NCBI GenBank assembly: GCA_964555735.1
Contig: CAZKTS010000060.1
Location: 1 to 22,578 of the forward strand
Length of the DNA stretch: 22,578 bases
Origin: CAZKTS01 sp964555735
GTDB taxonomy: Bacteria; Actinomycetota; Acidimicrobiia; IMCC26256; PALSA-555
Reading direction: 5' to 3'
Part shown: positions 1-6,103 of the stretch, one piece after another
Layout: each line of letters starts with the position of its first letter
How positions within the stretch are numbered: position 1 is the stretch's first letter
The notes under the pieces: model-generated
The model's input: the letters and a program-made list of their open reading frames with translations, nothing else
The model's database searches: none
Told to the model about the DNA's origin: nothing
Translations under genes and position numbers: made by a program

Positions 1-736
1 GCAGCTCCACGACGACGAACGCGACGAGTGCGACCACCGCGCCGACGAGCGCGACCACGACCGACGCGCTGCCCCAGCCCACGTCCGGCCCCTGGAGCAG
101 CCCGAACGAGAGCAGGCCGAAGCCGGCCGTCGCCAGCACCAGGCCGGCGACGTCGACGCCATGGGCCGACGGGTCTCGCGACTCCTGCACCACCACGACG
201 GTGACGACCATGGCCACGAGCGCGACGGGGACGTCGATCGCGAACAGCCAGCGCCACCCCAGGGTCTCGGTGACCAGTCCACCGACGAGCGGGCCCGCGG
301 CCGCGCCGACTGCGCCCACGGCGGACCAGATCCCGATCGCGACACCGCGCCGTTCCGGAGGGAACGCGTCGCTCACGATCGACAGCGACAGCGCCGTGAC
401 GAAGGCGGCACCCACACCGCTCACGCCCCGGGCCGCGATCAGCACCCCGCCGTCGGGTGCGAGCGCGGCGGTGAGCGACCCGGCTGCGGCGAGCGCGGCG
501 CCGACGAGCAGCATCCGGCGGCGCCCGAGGACGTCGCCGAGGCGACCCGCAGCGACGAGCGGCGCGGCGAGGGCGAGGTAGTAGATGCTCACCACCCACT
601 GGAGCGCGGTATCGGAGAGGTCGAGATCGTCGGCGATGGTGGGGAGCGCGACGTTGACGCCGAAGAGATCGATCGTGAGCACCACGGTCGCCGCCGACAT
701 CGCGACGACCACCCACCACCTCGACGACGCGCGCAC
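1..736 (-). CDS. DHA2-type MFS transporter, N-terminal part (cut by window edge)
   Basis: This is the first 245 residues of a major facilitator exporter of the EmrB/QacA (DHA2, 14-helix) type; the rest lies beyond base 1. Such proteins sit in the cytoplasmic membrane and usually expel drugs or metabolites by proton antiport. Reading the minus strand from GTG 736 gives a short basic leader, a first helix ending in VNVALPTIADDL, then motif A as GRLGDVLGRRR between helices 2 and 3. Further on come RGVSGVGAAF in helix 4 and a motif-C-like GPLVGG in helix 5. About seven hydrophobic segments are present. The GTG start is supported by a TACGCT -10 box seven bases upstream and because it leaves helix 1 whole; ATG at 700 is an alternative that would cut into helix 1. 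The gene is divergent from the uncharacterised gene at 753. The substrate cannot be told from this part. Confidence 0.88.
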   Translation of the reverse strand, partial: MRASSRWWVVVAMSAATVVLTIDLFGVNVALPTIADDLDLSDTALQWVVSIYYLALAAPLVAAGRLGDVLGRRRMLLVGAALAAAGSLTAALAPDGGVLIAARGVSGVGAAFVTALSLSIVSDAFPPERRGVAIGIWSAVGAVGAAAGPLVGGLVTETLGWRWLFAIDVPVALVAMVVTVVVVQESRDPSAHGVDVAGLVLATAGFGLLSFGLLQGPDVGWGSASVVVALVGAVVALVAFVVVEL

Positions 737-743
737 GGGCGGG

Positions 744-749
744 AGCGTA
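744..749 (-). promoter_or_regulatory. Putative -10 box of the MFS gene (leaderless arrangement)
   Basis: The minus strand reads TACGCT here, followed by seven bases and then GTG 736. It fits TANNNT, and the predicted transcription start coincides with the start codon. No good -35 is visible. The call rests on the same layout at several other genes in the window. Confidence 0.45.
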
Positions 750-752
750 CGC

Positions 753-1718
753 GTGGAACCGGCCCCGCCCGCGTACGCTGCTGCGATCGCCGACGTCGAC
801 GCCATCCTCACGGCCCTCGCCGCGCCGCCTCGTCCGCCGAGCGACATCGACCGCTTCACGTCGAATGCGCTCTTCGGCGAGCCCGGCATCTACCCCACCG
901 GCACCCCGATGGCGCCGGCACCACCGCCGCCGCCGAGCGACGACGCGGTGCGGGCCCGCCTCGCCGAGGTGGTGGTCGCCCCGGCCCGAACGCTCGACGA
1001 CCCCGAGCTCACCGCGGCCGTGCCCGACCTCGCGCTGCGCGCCGCGCTCCTCTGCCTCTCGGGGACCATCGCCGAGCCGCTGCTGACGGGGTTCCCCGCG
1101 GCCGCGACCGTGCGCGCCTTCGCGTGGGGATCGCCCACGAGCCCCGGGCGGGTCGTCGGTCCGGGTGCCGGGGCGTCCGACGACGTCCGGGTGGTCAACG
1201 ACCGCTACCGATCCGAGCACCCGGCGCTCATCGCGCCGTCCCTCGCCCACGACCTCCTGTGGAGCCCGGCGACCGCGGTCGACTCCTGCGACACGATCCT
1301 CCACGCGATCCTCGCGATGGTGCACATCCAGCTGTTGGCCCGCCGACCTGCGCTCGCAGACCTCGGCACCGAGCTCGCCCGGCGCCAGAGCTCGCTCGCC
1401 ATCACGCTCATGAACTCACGCCACCCGGGCGACCACCGCATGGTGCTCATCGCGCCCGACGGTCCCGGGACCATCCCCGGCGGCGATCCCTCCCTCCAGT
1501 CCCCCGACTTCTGGAGCATCCCCTTCGCCCCACCCGGCGATGCCGATGCCCCACCTGCGCTCGCACCGGTCCTGGCGCGCGTCGCGCCGGGCGGCACGCT
1601 TCCGCAACCGTTGCGCTTCGACCGCGGCCTGGCGACGTGGATCGACGACCACGCGGCATGGTGCACGCCCGAGGAGCAGCTGCGCGCCGCCGTCGCGCTC
1701 GGGTTGCTCGACGGCTGA
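753..1718 (+). CDS. Uncharacterised soluble protein
   Basis: I do not recognise the family. The frame is open to TGA 1718 and encodes about 320 residues. There is a proline-rich stretch (PAPPPPP) near residue 55. A well-structured core follows, with AHDLLW, then HAILAMVHIQLLARRP, then ELARRQSSLAITLMNSR, and near the C terminus WSIPFAPP and TWIDDHAAW. No signal peptide or membrane helix is apparent. Several His, Asp and Arg residues sit in what look like conserved helices, so an enzyme is possible but unproven. The start is uncertain. GTG 753 is the most upstream sensible codon. A TACGCT box at 774-779 would place transcription start near 786, after that GTG. ATG 909 and GTG 948 are the next standard in-frame starts. 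The gene ends two bases before the convergent CPBP gene. Confidence 0.7.
   Translation: MEPAPPAYAAAIADVDAILTALAAPPRPPSDIDRFTSNALFGEPGIYPTGTPMAPAPPPPPSDDAVRARLAEVVVAPARTLDDPELTAAVPDLALRAALLCLSGTIAEPLLTGFPAAATVRAFAWGSPTSPGRVVGPGAGASDDVRVVNDRYRSEHPALIAPSLAHDLLWSPATAVDSCDTILHAILAMVHIQLLARRPALADLGTELARRQSSLAITLMNSRHPGDHRMVLIAPDGPGTIPGGDPSLQSPDFWSIPFAPPGDADAPPALAPVLARVAPGGTLPQPLRFDRGLATWIDDHAAWCTPEEQLRAAVALGLLDG
774..779 (+). promoter_or_regulatory. Possible -10 box inside the 5' end of the uncharacterised gene
   Basis: TACGCT is followed by six bases and then in-frame ATC at 786. The layout matches the leaderless promoters elsewhere in the window, but the codon at the expected position is not a standard start. 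It may be chance, or it may mark a start downstream of 753. Confidence 0.25.
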
Positions 1719-1720
1719 CG

Positions 1721-2581
1721 TCAGGTCAACGAGAACAGCACGATCAGCGCGATCGCGTTGAAGACGCCGTGGGCCACGATGCTGGGCCCGATGCGCTGGT
1801 ACCGCCACCGCAGGACGCCCAGCACCAGCCCGGCGACGCCGATGGTGAGCACGGTCAGCGCGATGCGGGCCGCGCTCATCCCCGGCACGACGTGCACGCT
1901 CGCGAAGAGCGCGGACTGTGCGAAGACGGCGACGAACGCGCCCCACCGGCGGGTGAGCACACCCTGGACGAGGCCACGGAAGAACAGCTCCTCGATGATC
2001 GGTGTGAGGACCGCGACCATGACGACGACCACCACGATCGCGAGCCAGCCGTAGCTGACGTCGCGGTCGACGATCGGGTTCTCGGGGGTGGACTCGTCAC
2101 GGAGCAGCGGCACGAACGGGATCGCGATGACGATCGATGCGACCCGCGCCGCCAGCCCCCCGAGCGTTCCGATCCCGAAGTCGCGACGTTGGATCGTGAG
2201 GCCGAGATCGCGAAGCGAACCGGTACCGTGACGATGCACCGCGACCACGCACGCGCCCAGCAGCCCGCTCCAGAGCCCGAGCTGCGCGGCGACGAACCTG
2301 AGGTCGACATCGCCACCGTCGGCACCGGCTTCCGAGACCGCGATCGCACACCCGATGGCGAGCAGCACACCGACCACGAAGCCGGCCGTCGCGATCGCGC
2401 CACCGCGGACGCCCCCCTCACGGTCGACGGGCCGACGCGCCGGGAACCACCCGCGAGGCCGGGTGCCGCCCGTCCACCCGGTCCACGCCGCGCCATCCCA
2501 CCACCGCCACGGCTCGATGCCCCACGGGTCCGCGTACCACCCGGCCGGCGGGAGCGCGGTGGGGACCGCCGGTTCGGTCAT
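1721..2581 (-). CDS. CPBP family intramembrane metalloprotease with N-terminal DUF2510-like domain
   Basis: The protein has 286 residues. An N-terminal segment (about residues 11-37, PAGWYADPWG then RWWDGAAWT) matches the short Trp-rich DUF2510 pattern common in actinobacterial membrane proteins. Several membrane helices follow. The CPBP/Rce1 signature is clear: EELFFRG with Glu197, Glu198 and Arg202, His230 in the next helix (FASVH), and a final helix HGVFN with His271 and Asn275. These are the catalytic and metal-binding positions of type II CAAX prenyl-endopeptidase homologues. In bacteria such proteins cleave membrane-embedded peptides or act in bacteriocin self-immunity; the target here is unknown. 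ATG 2581 lies ten bases after the NUDIX stop on the same strand, so the two genes are probably co-transcribed. Confidence 0.9.
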   Translation of the reverse strand: MTEPAVPTALPPAGWYADPWGIEPWRWWDGAAWTGWTGGTRPRGWFPARRPVDREGGVRGGAIATAGFVVGVLLAIGCAIAVSEAGADGGDVDLRFVAAQLGLWSGLLGACVVAVHRHGTGSLRDLGLTIQRRDFGIGTLGGLAARVASIVIAIPFVPLLRDESTPENPIVDRDVSYGWLAIVVVVVMVAVLTPIIEELFFRGLVQGVLTRRWGAFVAVFAQSALFASVHVVPGMSAARIALTVLTIGVAGLVLGVLRWRYQRIGPSIVAHGVFNAIALIVLFSLT

Positions 2582-2591
2582 CGCGCGACGG

Positions 2592-3095
2592 TCATCCGGC
2601 GGTCGTCGTCGCGACCCACCGGTCGAGGACGGTCCGGCTGTGGGCCGTGAACGCGAGGTCGGCCGGCAGCTCGTCGGGCCCGAACCAGCGGACCTCGGCC
2701 ACCTCGGCGCTCGTCCTCGCTGCGCCCGGGTCGGCCGTCGTCGCGAGGTAGTAGATGTTCATGGTCGTCTCGGGCGGGTCGTGGGTGCCGTAGCGATCCA
2801 TCCAGATGCCGAGCAGCGCCAGCTCCCCGATGACCAGACCGGTCTCCTCGCGCACCTCGCGAGCCGCGGTCGCCTCCGGATGCTCACCCGGCTCGCAGAA
2901 CCCCCCGGGGATGTCCCAGCAGCCCGCCCACGGCTCGATCGCCCGCCGCACGAGCAGCAGCTTGCCCGCGTGGGAGACGAGCGCGCCGGCGCACGGCTTC
3001 GGGTTGTCCCAGAACTCTGCACCGCACGCGTGGCACCGGCACGGTGCGTCACGCCCGAGGTGCGCGCCGCACACCGCGCAGTGCTCGAAGCGCAT
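2592..3095 (-). CDS. NUDIX hydrolase with N-terminal zinc ribbon
   Basis: The protein has 167 residues. Cys6-x2-Cys9 and Cys21-x2-Cys24 form an N-terminal zinc ribbon like that of NudC-type and related Nudix enzymes. A perfect Nudix box runs from Gly65 to Leu87 (G-x5-E-x7-REV-x-EE-x-GL), with GGFCEPGE at its start and REVREETGL at its end. The enzyme should cleave a nucleoside diphosphate linked to another moiety and would act in the cytoplasm; which substrate cannot be told. The ATG at 3095 is chosen because it begins just before the zinc ribbon and because TACGGT stands six bases upstream, giving a leaderless mRNA. An open frame continues upstream to 4133, but it is antisense to two real genes and was not used. 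The gene heads the pair with the CPBP protease and is divergent from the GNAT gene. Confidence 0.93.
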   Translation of the reverse strand: MRFEHCAVCGAHLGRDAPCRCHACGAEFWDNPKPCAGALVSHAGKLLLVRRAIEPWAGCWDIPGGFCEPGEHPEATAAREVREETGLVIGELALLGIWMDRYGTHDPPETTMNIYYLATTADPGAARTSAEVAEVRWFGPDELPADLAFTAHSRTVLDRWVATTTAG

Positions 3096-3101
3096 GCGCG
3101 G

Positions 3102-3107
3102 ACCGTA
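3102..3107 (-). promoter_or_regulatory. Putative -10 box of the NUDIX gene (leaderless)
   Basis: The minus strand reads TACGGT, then six bases, then ATG 3095. Transcription would start at or next to the A of the start codon. No ribosome binding site is present in the six-base spacer. Confidence 0.5.
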
Positions 3108-3137
3108 CTCGCTCCGACGACGGGGACGACGCCGCGC

Positions 3138-3143
3138 CACAAT
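3138..3143 (+). promoter_or_regulatory. Putative -10 box of the GNAT gene (leaderless)
   Basis: CACAAT is followed by six bases and then ATG 3150. The first base departs from TANNNT, so it is weaker than its neighbours, but the spacing is the same. The 54-bp gap to the divergent NUDIX gene leaves little other room for a promoter. Confidence 0.4.
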
Positions 3144-3149
3144 GCCCCG

Positions 3150-3674
3150 ATGCCCGACGCCACCGACGCCGTGCCGCGCCCGGCGCTCCGGATCGAGCCG
3201 CTGTCCCTCGCCCACGTCGCGGCACTGCTCGACGGACCCGAGCGATTCCGTCAGGAGTTCGCCCTCGAGGTGCTCGACGGCTACGTCGAGTTCGACGGCG
3301 TCCTCGAGCACACCGCTCGCCGGATCGACGACGAGGGGATCGCTCCCGAGTGGCTCTCGTACCTGTTCATCGACCCCGACGGTGGAGCCGTGATCGGGTT
3401 GGGCGGGTTCAAGGGTCCACCCGCCGACGGGATCGTCGAGATCGGGTACGGGATCGCACCCGCCCGACGCGAGCGCGGGTACGCGACCGAGGCCGCGCGA
3501 CAGCTGGTCGAGCGCGCCGCCGACCGCGGGGTCACGACGGTCATCGCCCACACCCTGCCCGAGACCAACGCCTCCACCGGCGTGCTGGGGCGGCTCGGGT
3601 TCACCCGGACCGCCACGGTGGACGACCCCGACGACGGCCCGATCTGGCGGTGGGAGCTCGACCTCGGGCCCTGA
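3150..3674 (+). CDS. GNAT family N-acetyltransferase
   Basis: The protein has 174 residues and the GCN5-related acetyltransferase fold. The acetyl-CoA-binding motif A is visible as EIGYGIAPARRERGYATEA, with the R-x-x-G-x-A pyrophosphate loop (RRERGYA). It is followed by the helix AARQLVERAADRGV and by motif B with ETNASTGVLGRLGF, where Asn and the GF pair are typical of RimJ/RimL-like members. The central strand is AVIGLGGFKG. This subgroup acetylates amino groups of proteins, amino acids or small molecules, and the acceptor cannot be predicted. ATG 3150 fits the motif spacing and the upstream -10. The gene ends about 28 bases before the SDR start on the same strand, but the SDR seems to have its own promoter. 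Confidence 0.9.
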   Translation: MPDATDAVPRPALRIEPLSLAHVAALLDGPERFRQEFALEVLDGYVEFDGVLEHTARRIDDEGIAPEWLSYLFIDPDGGAVIGLGGFKGPPADGIVEIGYGIAPARRERGYATEAARQLVERAADRGVTTVIAHTLPETNASTGVLGRLGFTRTATVDDPDDGPIWRWELDLGP

Positions 3675-3689
3675 CCGCGCGCACTCGCC

Positions 3690-3695
3690 TACGGT
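3690..3695 (+). promoter_or_regulatory. Putative -10 box of the SDR gene (decides the start)
   Basis: TACGGT is followed by seven bases and then GTG 3703. The upstream GTG 3694 overlaps the box itself, so 3703 is the better start if the mRNA is leaderless. Confidence 0.45.
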
Positions 3696-3702
3696 GCCCG
3701 CC

Positions 3703-4509
3703 GTGCAGCGCTTCGAGGGCAGGGTGGCGATCGTGACCGGCGGCGGCTCGGGCATCGGGCGGGCGACGGCGCTCCGCCTCGCCGGCGAGGGCGCGGCGGT
3801 CGCCGTGGCCGACATCGCGTCGGACGCCGCGCGAAGGGTCGCGGGCGAGATCACCGACGCCGGCGGTCGTGCGCACGCCATCGAGGTCGACGTCGCCGAC
3901 GCGGACGCCGTCGGGGCGATGGTCACCGAGACGGTCACGACGCTCGGTGGCCTCGACGTCCTGCACAACAACGCGGCCGCGATCGACCTGAACCGGATCG
4001 ACCAGGACGTCGTCACCATGGAGCTCGACACCTGGGACCGCGTCCTCGCGGTGAACCTCACCGGCCCGATGCTCGGGTGTCGCGCCGCGATCCCGGTCAT
4101 GGTCGAGCGGGGCGGCGGCGCCATCGTCAACACCGCGTCGGCGGCCGCGTTCTACGGGAGCACCTCGCTCGCGGCGTACGGGACCTCGAAGGCCGGCGTG
4201 GTCGCGCTCACCCGCTACGTCGCCACCGCGTACGGTGATCGCGGCATCCGCTGCAACGCGGTCGCGCCGGGCGTGGTCGTCGCCCAGGACGTCCAGGAGG
4301 CGCTCGGCGGCCCGATGAGCGACACGCTGCGGCGGTACACGACGAGCCACCTGACCGGACGCCTCGGCTACCCGGAGGAGGTGGCGGCCGCGGTCGCGTT
4401 CCTCGCGTCCGACGACGGTGCGTTCGTGACCGGCGAGGTGCTGCGGGTCGACGGCGGGTTCACCGCGCACAGCCCCACGCACGCCACCGACCACCACGAG
4501 AGCGCCTGA
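3703..4509 (+). CDS. Short-chain dehydrogenase/reductase (classical SDR)
   Basis: The protein has 268 residues from GTG 3703. The Rossmann cofactor motif TGGGSGIG is at residues 12-19, preceded by GRVAIV. Asp-Val in IEVDVADADAV (near residue 64) and HNNAA (about 88-92) are the usual adenine and strand-4 motifs. The catalytic triad is Ser146 (NTAS), Tyr159 and Lys163 (YGTSK). The end, VTGEVLRVDGGF, is the standard SDR C-terminal pattern. The enzyme oxidises an alcohol or reduces a carbonyl with NAD(P). Acidic residues after the second strand (VADIASD) favour NAD. GTG 3694 is an alternative start that adds three residues. The gene converges on the quinone oxidoreductase with a six-base gap. It lies beside the cupin/amidohydrolase locus and may share a pathway with it, but that is inference. 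Confidence 0.93.
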   Translation: MQRFEGRVAIVTGGGSGIGRATALRLAGEGAAVAVADIASDAARRVAGEITDAGGRAHAIEVDVADADAVGAMVTETVTTLGGLDVLHNNAAAIDLNRIDQDVVTMELDTWDRVLAVNLTGPMLGCRAAIPVMVERGGGAIVNTASAAAFYGSTSLAAYGTSKAGVVALTRYVATAYGDRGIRCNAVAPGVVVAQDVQEALGGPMSDTLRRYTTSHLTGRLGYPEEVAAAVAFLASDDGAFVTGEVLRVDGGFTAHSPTHATDHHESA

Positions 4510-4515
4510 GCACCC

Positions 4516-5475
4516 CTACGGAACGAGCACCACCCGACCGAACGCCTGGCGGCTCTCGAGGTACGCGTGGGCGTCCGCGGCTTCGGCGAGGGGATACACC
4601 CGGTCGATCACCACCCGCAGCACACCGGACGCGACGTGCTCGAGGTGACGGGCCACCATGAGCTGCACCCGCTCGGTGATGATCTCGGCCCCGAAGAACA
4701 CGCCGGTGACGGTCTGGTTGCCGGCCATGAGCGCCGCCGCGTCGAACGGCTGCGGGTCGCGGCCCGCCTGCCCGACCAGCGTCACCCGACCGCGGTACGC
4801 CAGCGACGCGACGCTGCCGGTGAGGGTCGAGCCGACCGAGTCGACGACGAGGGCGACACCCTGACCCCCGGTGAGCTCGCGTGCGACGGCGGCGAAGTCC
4901 TGGTCGCGATAGTTGATCCCGTGGTCGAGCCCGAAGTCGCGCAAGCGCTCGAGCTTGTCGTCCGCGGACGCGGTCGCGAGCACGGTCGCGCCGGCCCGCT
5001 TCGCCAGCTGGATCGCGGCCAGCCCGACGCCGCTCGCACCCGCCTGCACGAGCACGGTCTCACCCGCCTGCAGGTGCCCGAACTCGAACAGGCAGTCGTC
5101 GGCAGTCCCGAACGCGATCGGCACACACGCCGCGTCGACGATGTCGAGGCCTTCGGGCACCAACCAGGTGACGATCGCCGGCACGACGCGCTTGGACGCG
5201 TGCGAGCCCTCGAGGAACGAGCACACGACGCGTTGCCCCACGCTGCGATCGGTGACGTCGGCACCGACCTCCGCGATCGTGCCCGCGCACTGGTAGCCGA
5301 CGACGTGCGGCGTCGACGACATCTCGCCGCCGCCGCGGTTGAGCGTGTCGCCACCCTCGATGCTGATCGCCTCGACGTCGAGCAGCACGTCGCCCGGGCC
5401 ACACACCGGGTCGGGGACCTCCTCGTACTGGAGAACGTCGGGCGGCCCCGTGCGGTAGTAGACCGCGGCCTTCAT
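4516..5475 (-). CDS. Zinc-independent quinone oxidoreductase / MDR family (QOR-like)
   Basis: The protein has 319 residues and resembles NADPH:quinone oxidoreductase (zeta-crystallin-like). The N-terminal GroES-like domain begins MKAAVYYRTG and contains VVGYQCAGTIAEVG. The nucleotide loop is AGASGVG at residues 145-151, the typical QOR form with Ala-Ser in place of the Gly-rich loop of zinc alcohol dehydrogenases. The protein lacks the structural and catalytic zinc cysteine pattern. The end (LAEAADAHAYLESRQAFGRVVLVP) is diagnostic of the family. It should reduce quinones or enones with NADPH in the cytoplasm. Its ATG overlaps the TGA of the upstream cupin gene (ATGA, 5472-5475), so the two are translationally coupled and probably act on the same or sequential substrates. 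Confidence 0.92.
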   Translation of the reverse strand: MKAAVYYRTGPPDVLQYEEVPDPVCGPGDVLLDVEAISIEGGDTLNRGGGEMSSTPHVVGYQCAGTIAEVGADVTDRSVGQRVVCSFLEGSHASKRVVPAIVTWLVPEGLDIVDAACVPIAFGTADDCLFEFGHLQAGETVLVQAGASGVGLAAIQLAKRAGATVLATASADDKLERLRDFGLDHGINYRDQDFAAVARELTGGQGVALVVDSVGSTLTGSVASLAYRGRVTLVGQAGRDPQPFDAAALMAGNQTVTGVFFGAEIITERVQLMVARHLEHVASGVLRVVIDRVYPLAEAADAHAYLESRQAFGRVVLVP

Positions 5476-6005
5476 CCGTCCGCACCCGCCCAGTGGGTGC
5501 GCAGGTCGCTGAGCCAGTCGGGGTACTCGAGCGGCGGGTCCGGGAGCCGCTCCGCGCCCTGCGCCGCGAGTGCGGCGTCGAACGCCTCAGGGTCTTCCCC
5601 CCAGCTCCGCGGGTCGCCCATCATGACCTCGAAGAAGAGCACACCGTCGGGCCCGGCGACGACCGGTCCGAACGCGGCGCCGAGCGGCAGCTCGATGTGG
5701 GTGCCGGCGGGGCACTCCCGGTCGCCGAAGGTCGCCGATCCTTCGAGCACGAAGACGATGTGCGGGCTGAAGTGACCGTGGCGTCGCACCACCATGCCCG
5801 GGTCGTAGCGGGCGTAGACGGTGAGGTACTGCGGGTCGGGCGAGAAGGCGAGCCACTTCTCCCGCACCTGGGCGACCGAGCCGTCGGCGTTGCGTTGCTC
5901 CTTGACCGCCAACCAGGGCACGTCAGGGTCGTCGAGGTGCCGGAAGGTGGGCTCGAGCCCCTCGATCTTGGGGTTGGAGGGCGGGTTGGACGGTGCGTCG
6001 GTCAC
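5472..6005 (-). CDS. Cupin-domain protein
   Basis: The protein has 177 residues with one cupin domain at about residues 55-135. The first cupin motif is seen in GMVVRRHGHFSPH with His76 and His78, followed by VFVLEGSATFGD with Glu88; together they should hold a divalent metal. The second motif is degenerate (ECPAGTHIELPLG). The C-terminal tail of about 40 residues is acidic and Trp-containing. It may be a dioxygenase, isomerase or sensor-type cupin; the sequence does not decide. GTG 6005 is chosen because GGGAGG stands a few bases upstream. The frame stays open to 6086 but those codons run through the promoter. The gene is first in a two-gene operon and divergent from the amidohydrolase. A palindrome in its promoter suggests repression by the MarR protein encoded at 7368. 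Confidence 0.85.
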   Translation of the reverse strand: MTDAPSNPPSNPKIEGLEPTFRHLDDPDVPWLAVKEQRNADGSVAQVREKWLAFSPDPQYLTVYARYDPGMVVRRHGHFSPHIVFVLEGSATFGDRECPAGTHIELPLGAAFGPVVAGPDGVLFFEVMMGDPRSWGEDPEAFDAALAAQGAERLPDPPLEYPDWLSDLRTHWAGADG

Positions 6006-6055
6006 GGTGCCTCCCGGGCCGTCGGGCCGGGCGCCCGGGGCTACGCTCGAGAAGT

Positions 6056-6061
6056 TACTTT
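6056..6061 (+). promoter_or_regulatory. Candidate -10 box of the amidohydrolase operon
   Basis: TACTTT on the plus strand overlaps the palindrome and, on the other strand, the cupin -10. Transcription from it would start near 6068 and give a leader of about 36 bases. TACGCT at 6042-6047 is an alternative -10. Neither has a clear -35. Confidence 0.35.
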
Positions 6062-6069
6062 GCGCAAAG
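6058..6069. promoter_or_regulatory. Perfect 12-bp palindrome, putative MarR operator
   Basis: CTTTGCGCAAAG is perfectly self-complementary. It lies in the spacer of the cupin promoter and overlaps the candidate -10 of the divergent amidohydrolase, so one bound dimer could shut both. MarR-family dimers bind such palindromes, and a MarR gene is the second gene of the plus-strand operon. The link is inferred from position. Confidence 0.6.
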
Positions 6070-6103
6070 CGAACCCTCAACGCCACCGCCTCGAAAGGCC
6101 GTC

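Larger units (their letters stand above)
6052..6080 (-). promoter_or_regulatory. Cupin operon promoter (-35 TTGAGG, 17-bp spacer, -10 TAACTT)
   Basis: On the minus strand TTGAGG (6080-6075) and TAACTT (6057-6052) are separated by exactly 17 bases, the best sigma70-type promoter in the window. Transcription would start near 6045, leaving about 40 bases of leader with a good GGGAGG site before GTG 6005. The spacer contains the 12-bp palindrome. Confidence 0.65.

Noticed and set aside
161..2650. Plus-strand open frame of 829 codons
   Set aside because: It crosses the MFS gene, the uncharacterised gene and the CPBP gene, and its product is a biased Arg/His/Asp/Pro string with no domain.
3096..4133. 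Upstream extension of the NUDIX frame on the minus strand
   Set aside because: It would run through the GNAT and SDR genes in antisense. The domain is complete from ATG 3095 and a promoter box lies just upstream.
6006..6086. N-terminal extension of the cupin protein
   Set aside because: These codons cover the ribosome site and part of the promoter, and the translation shows no domain.
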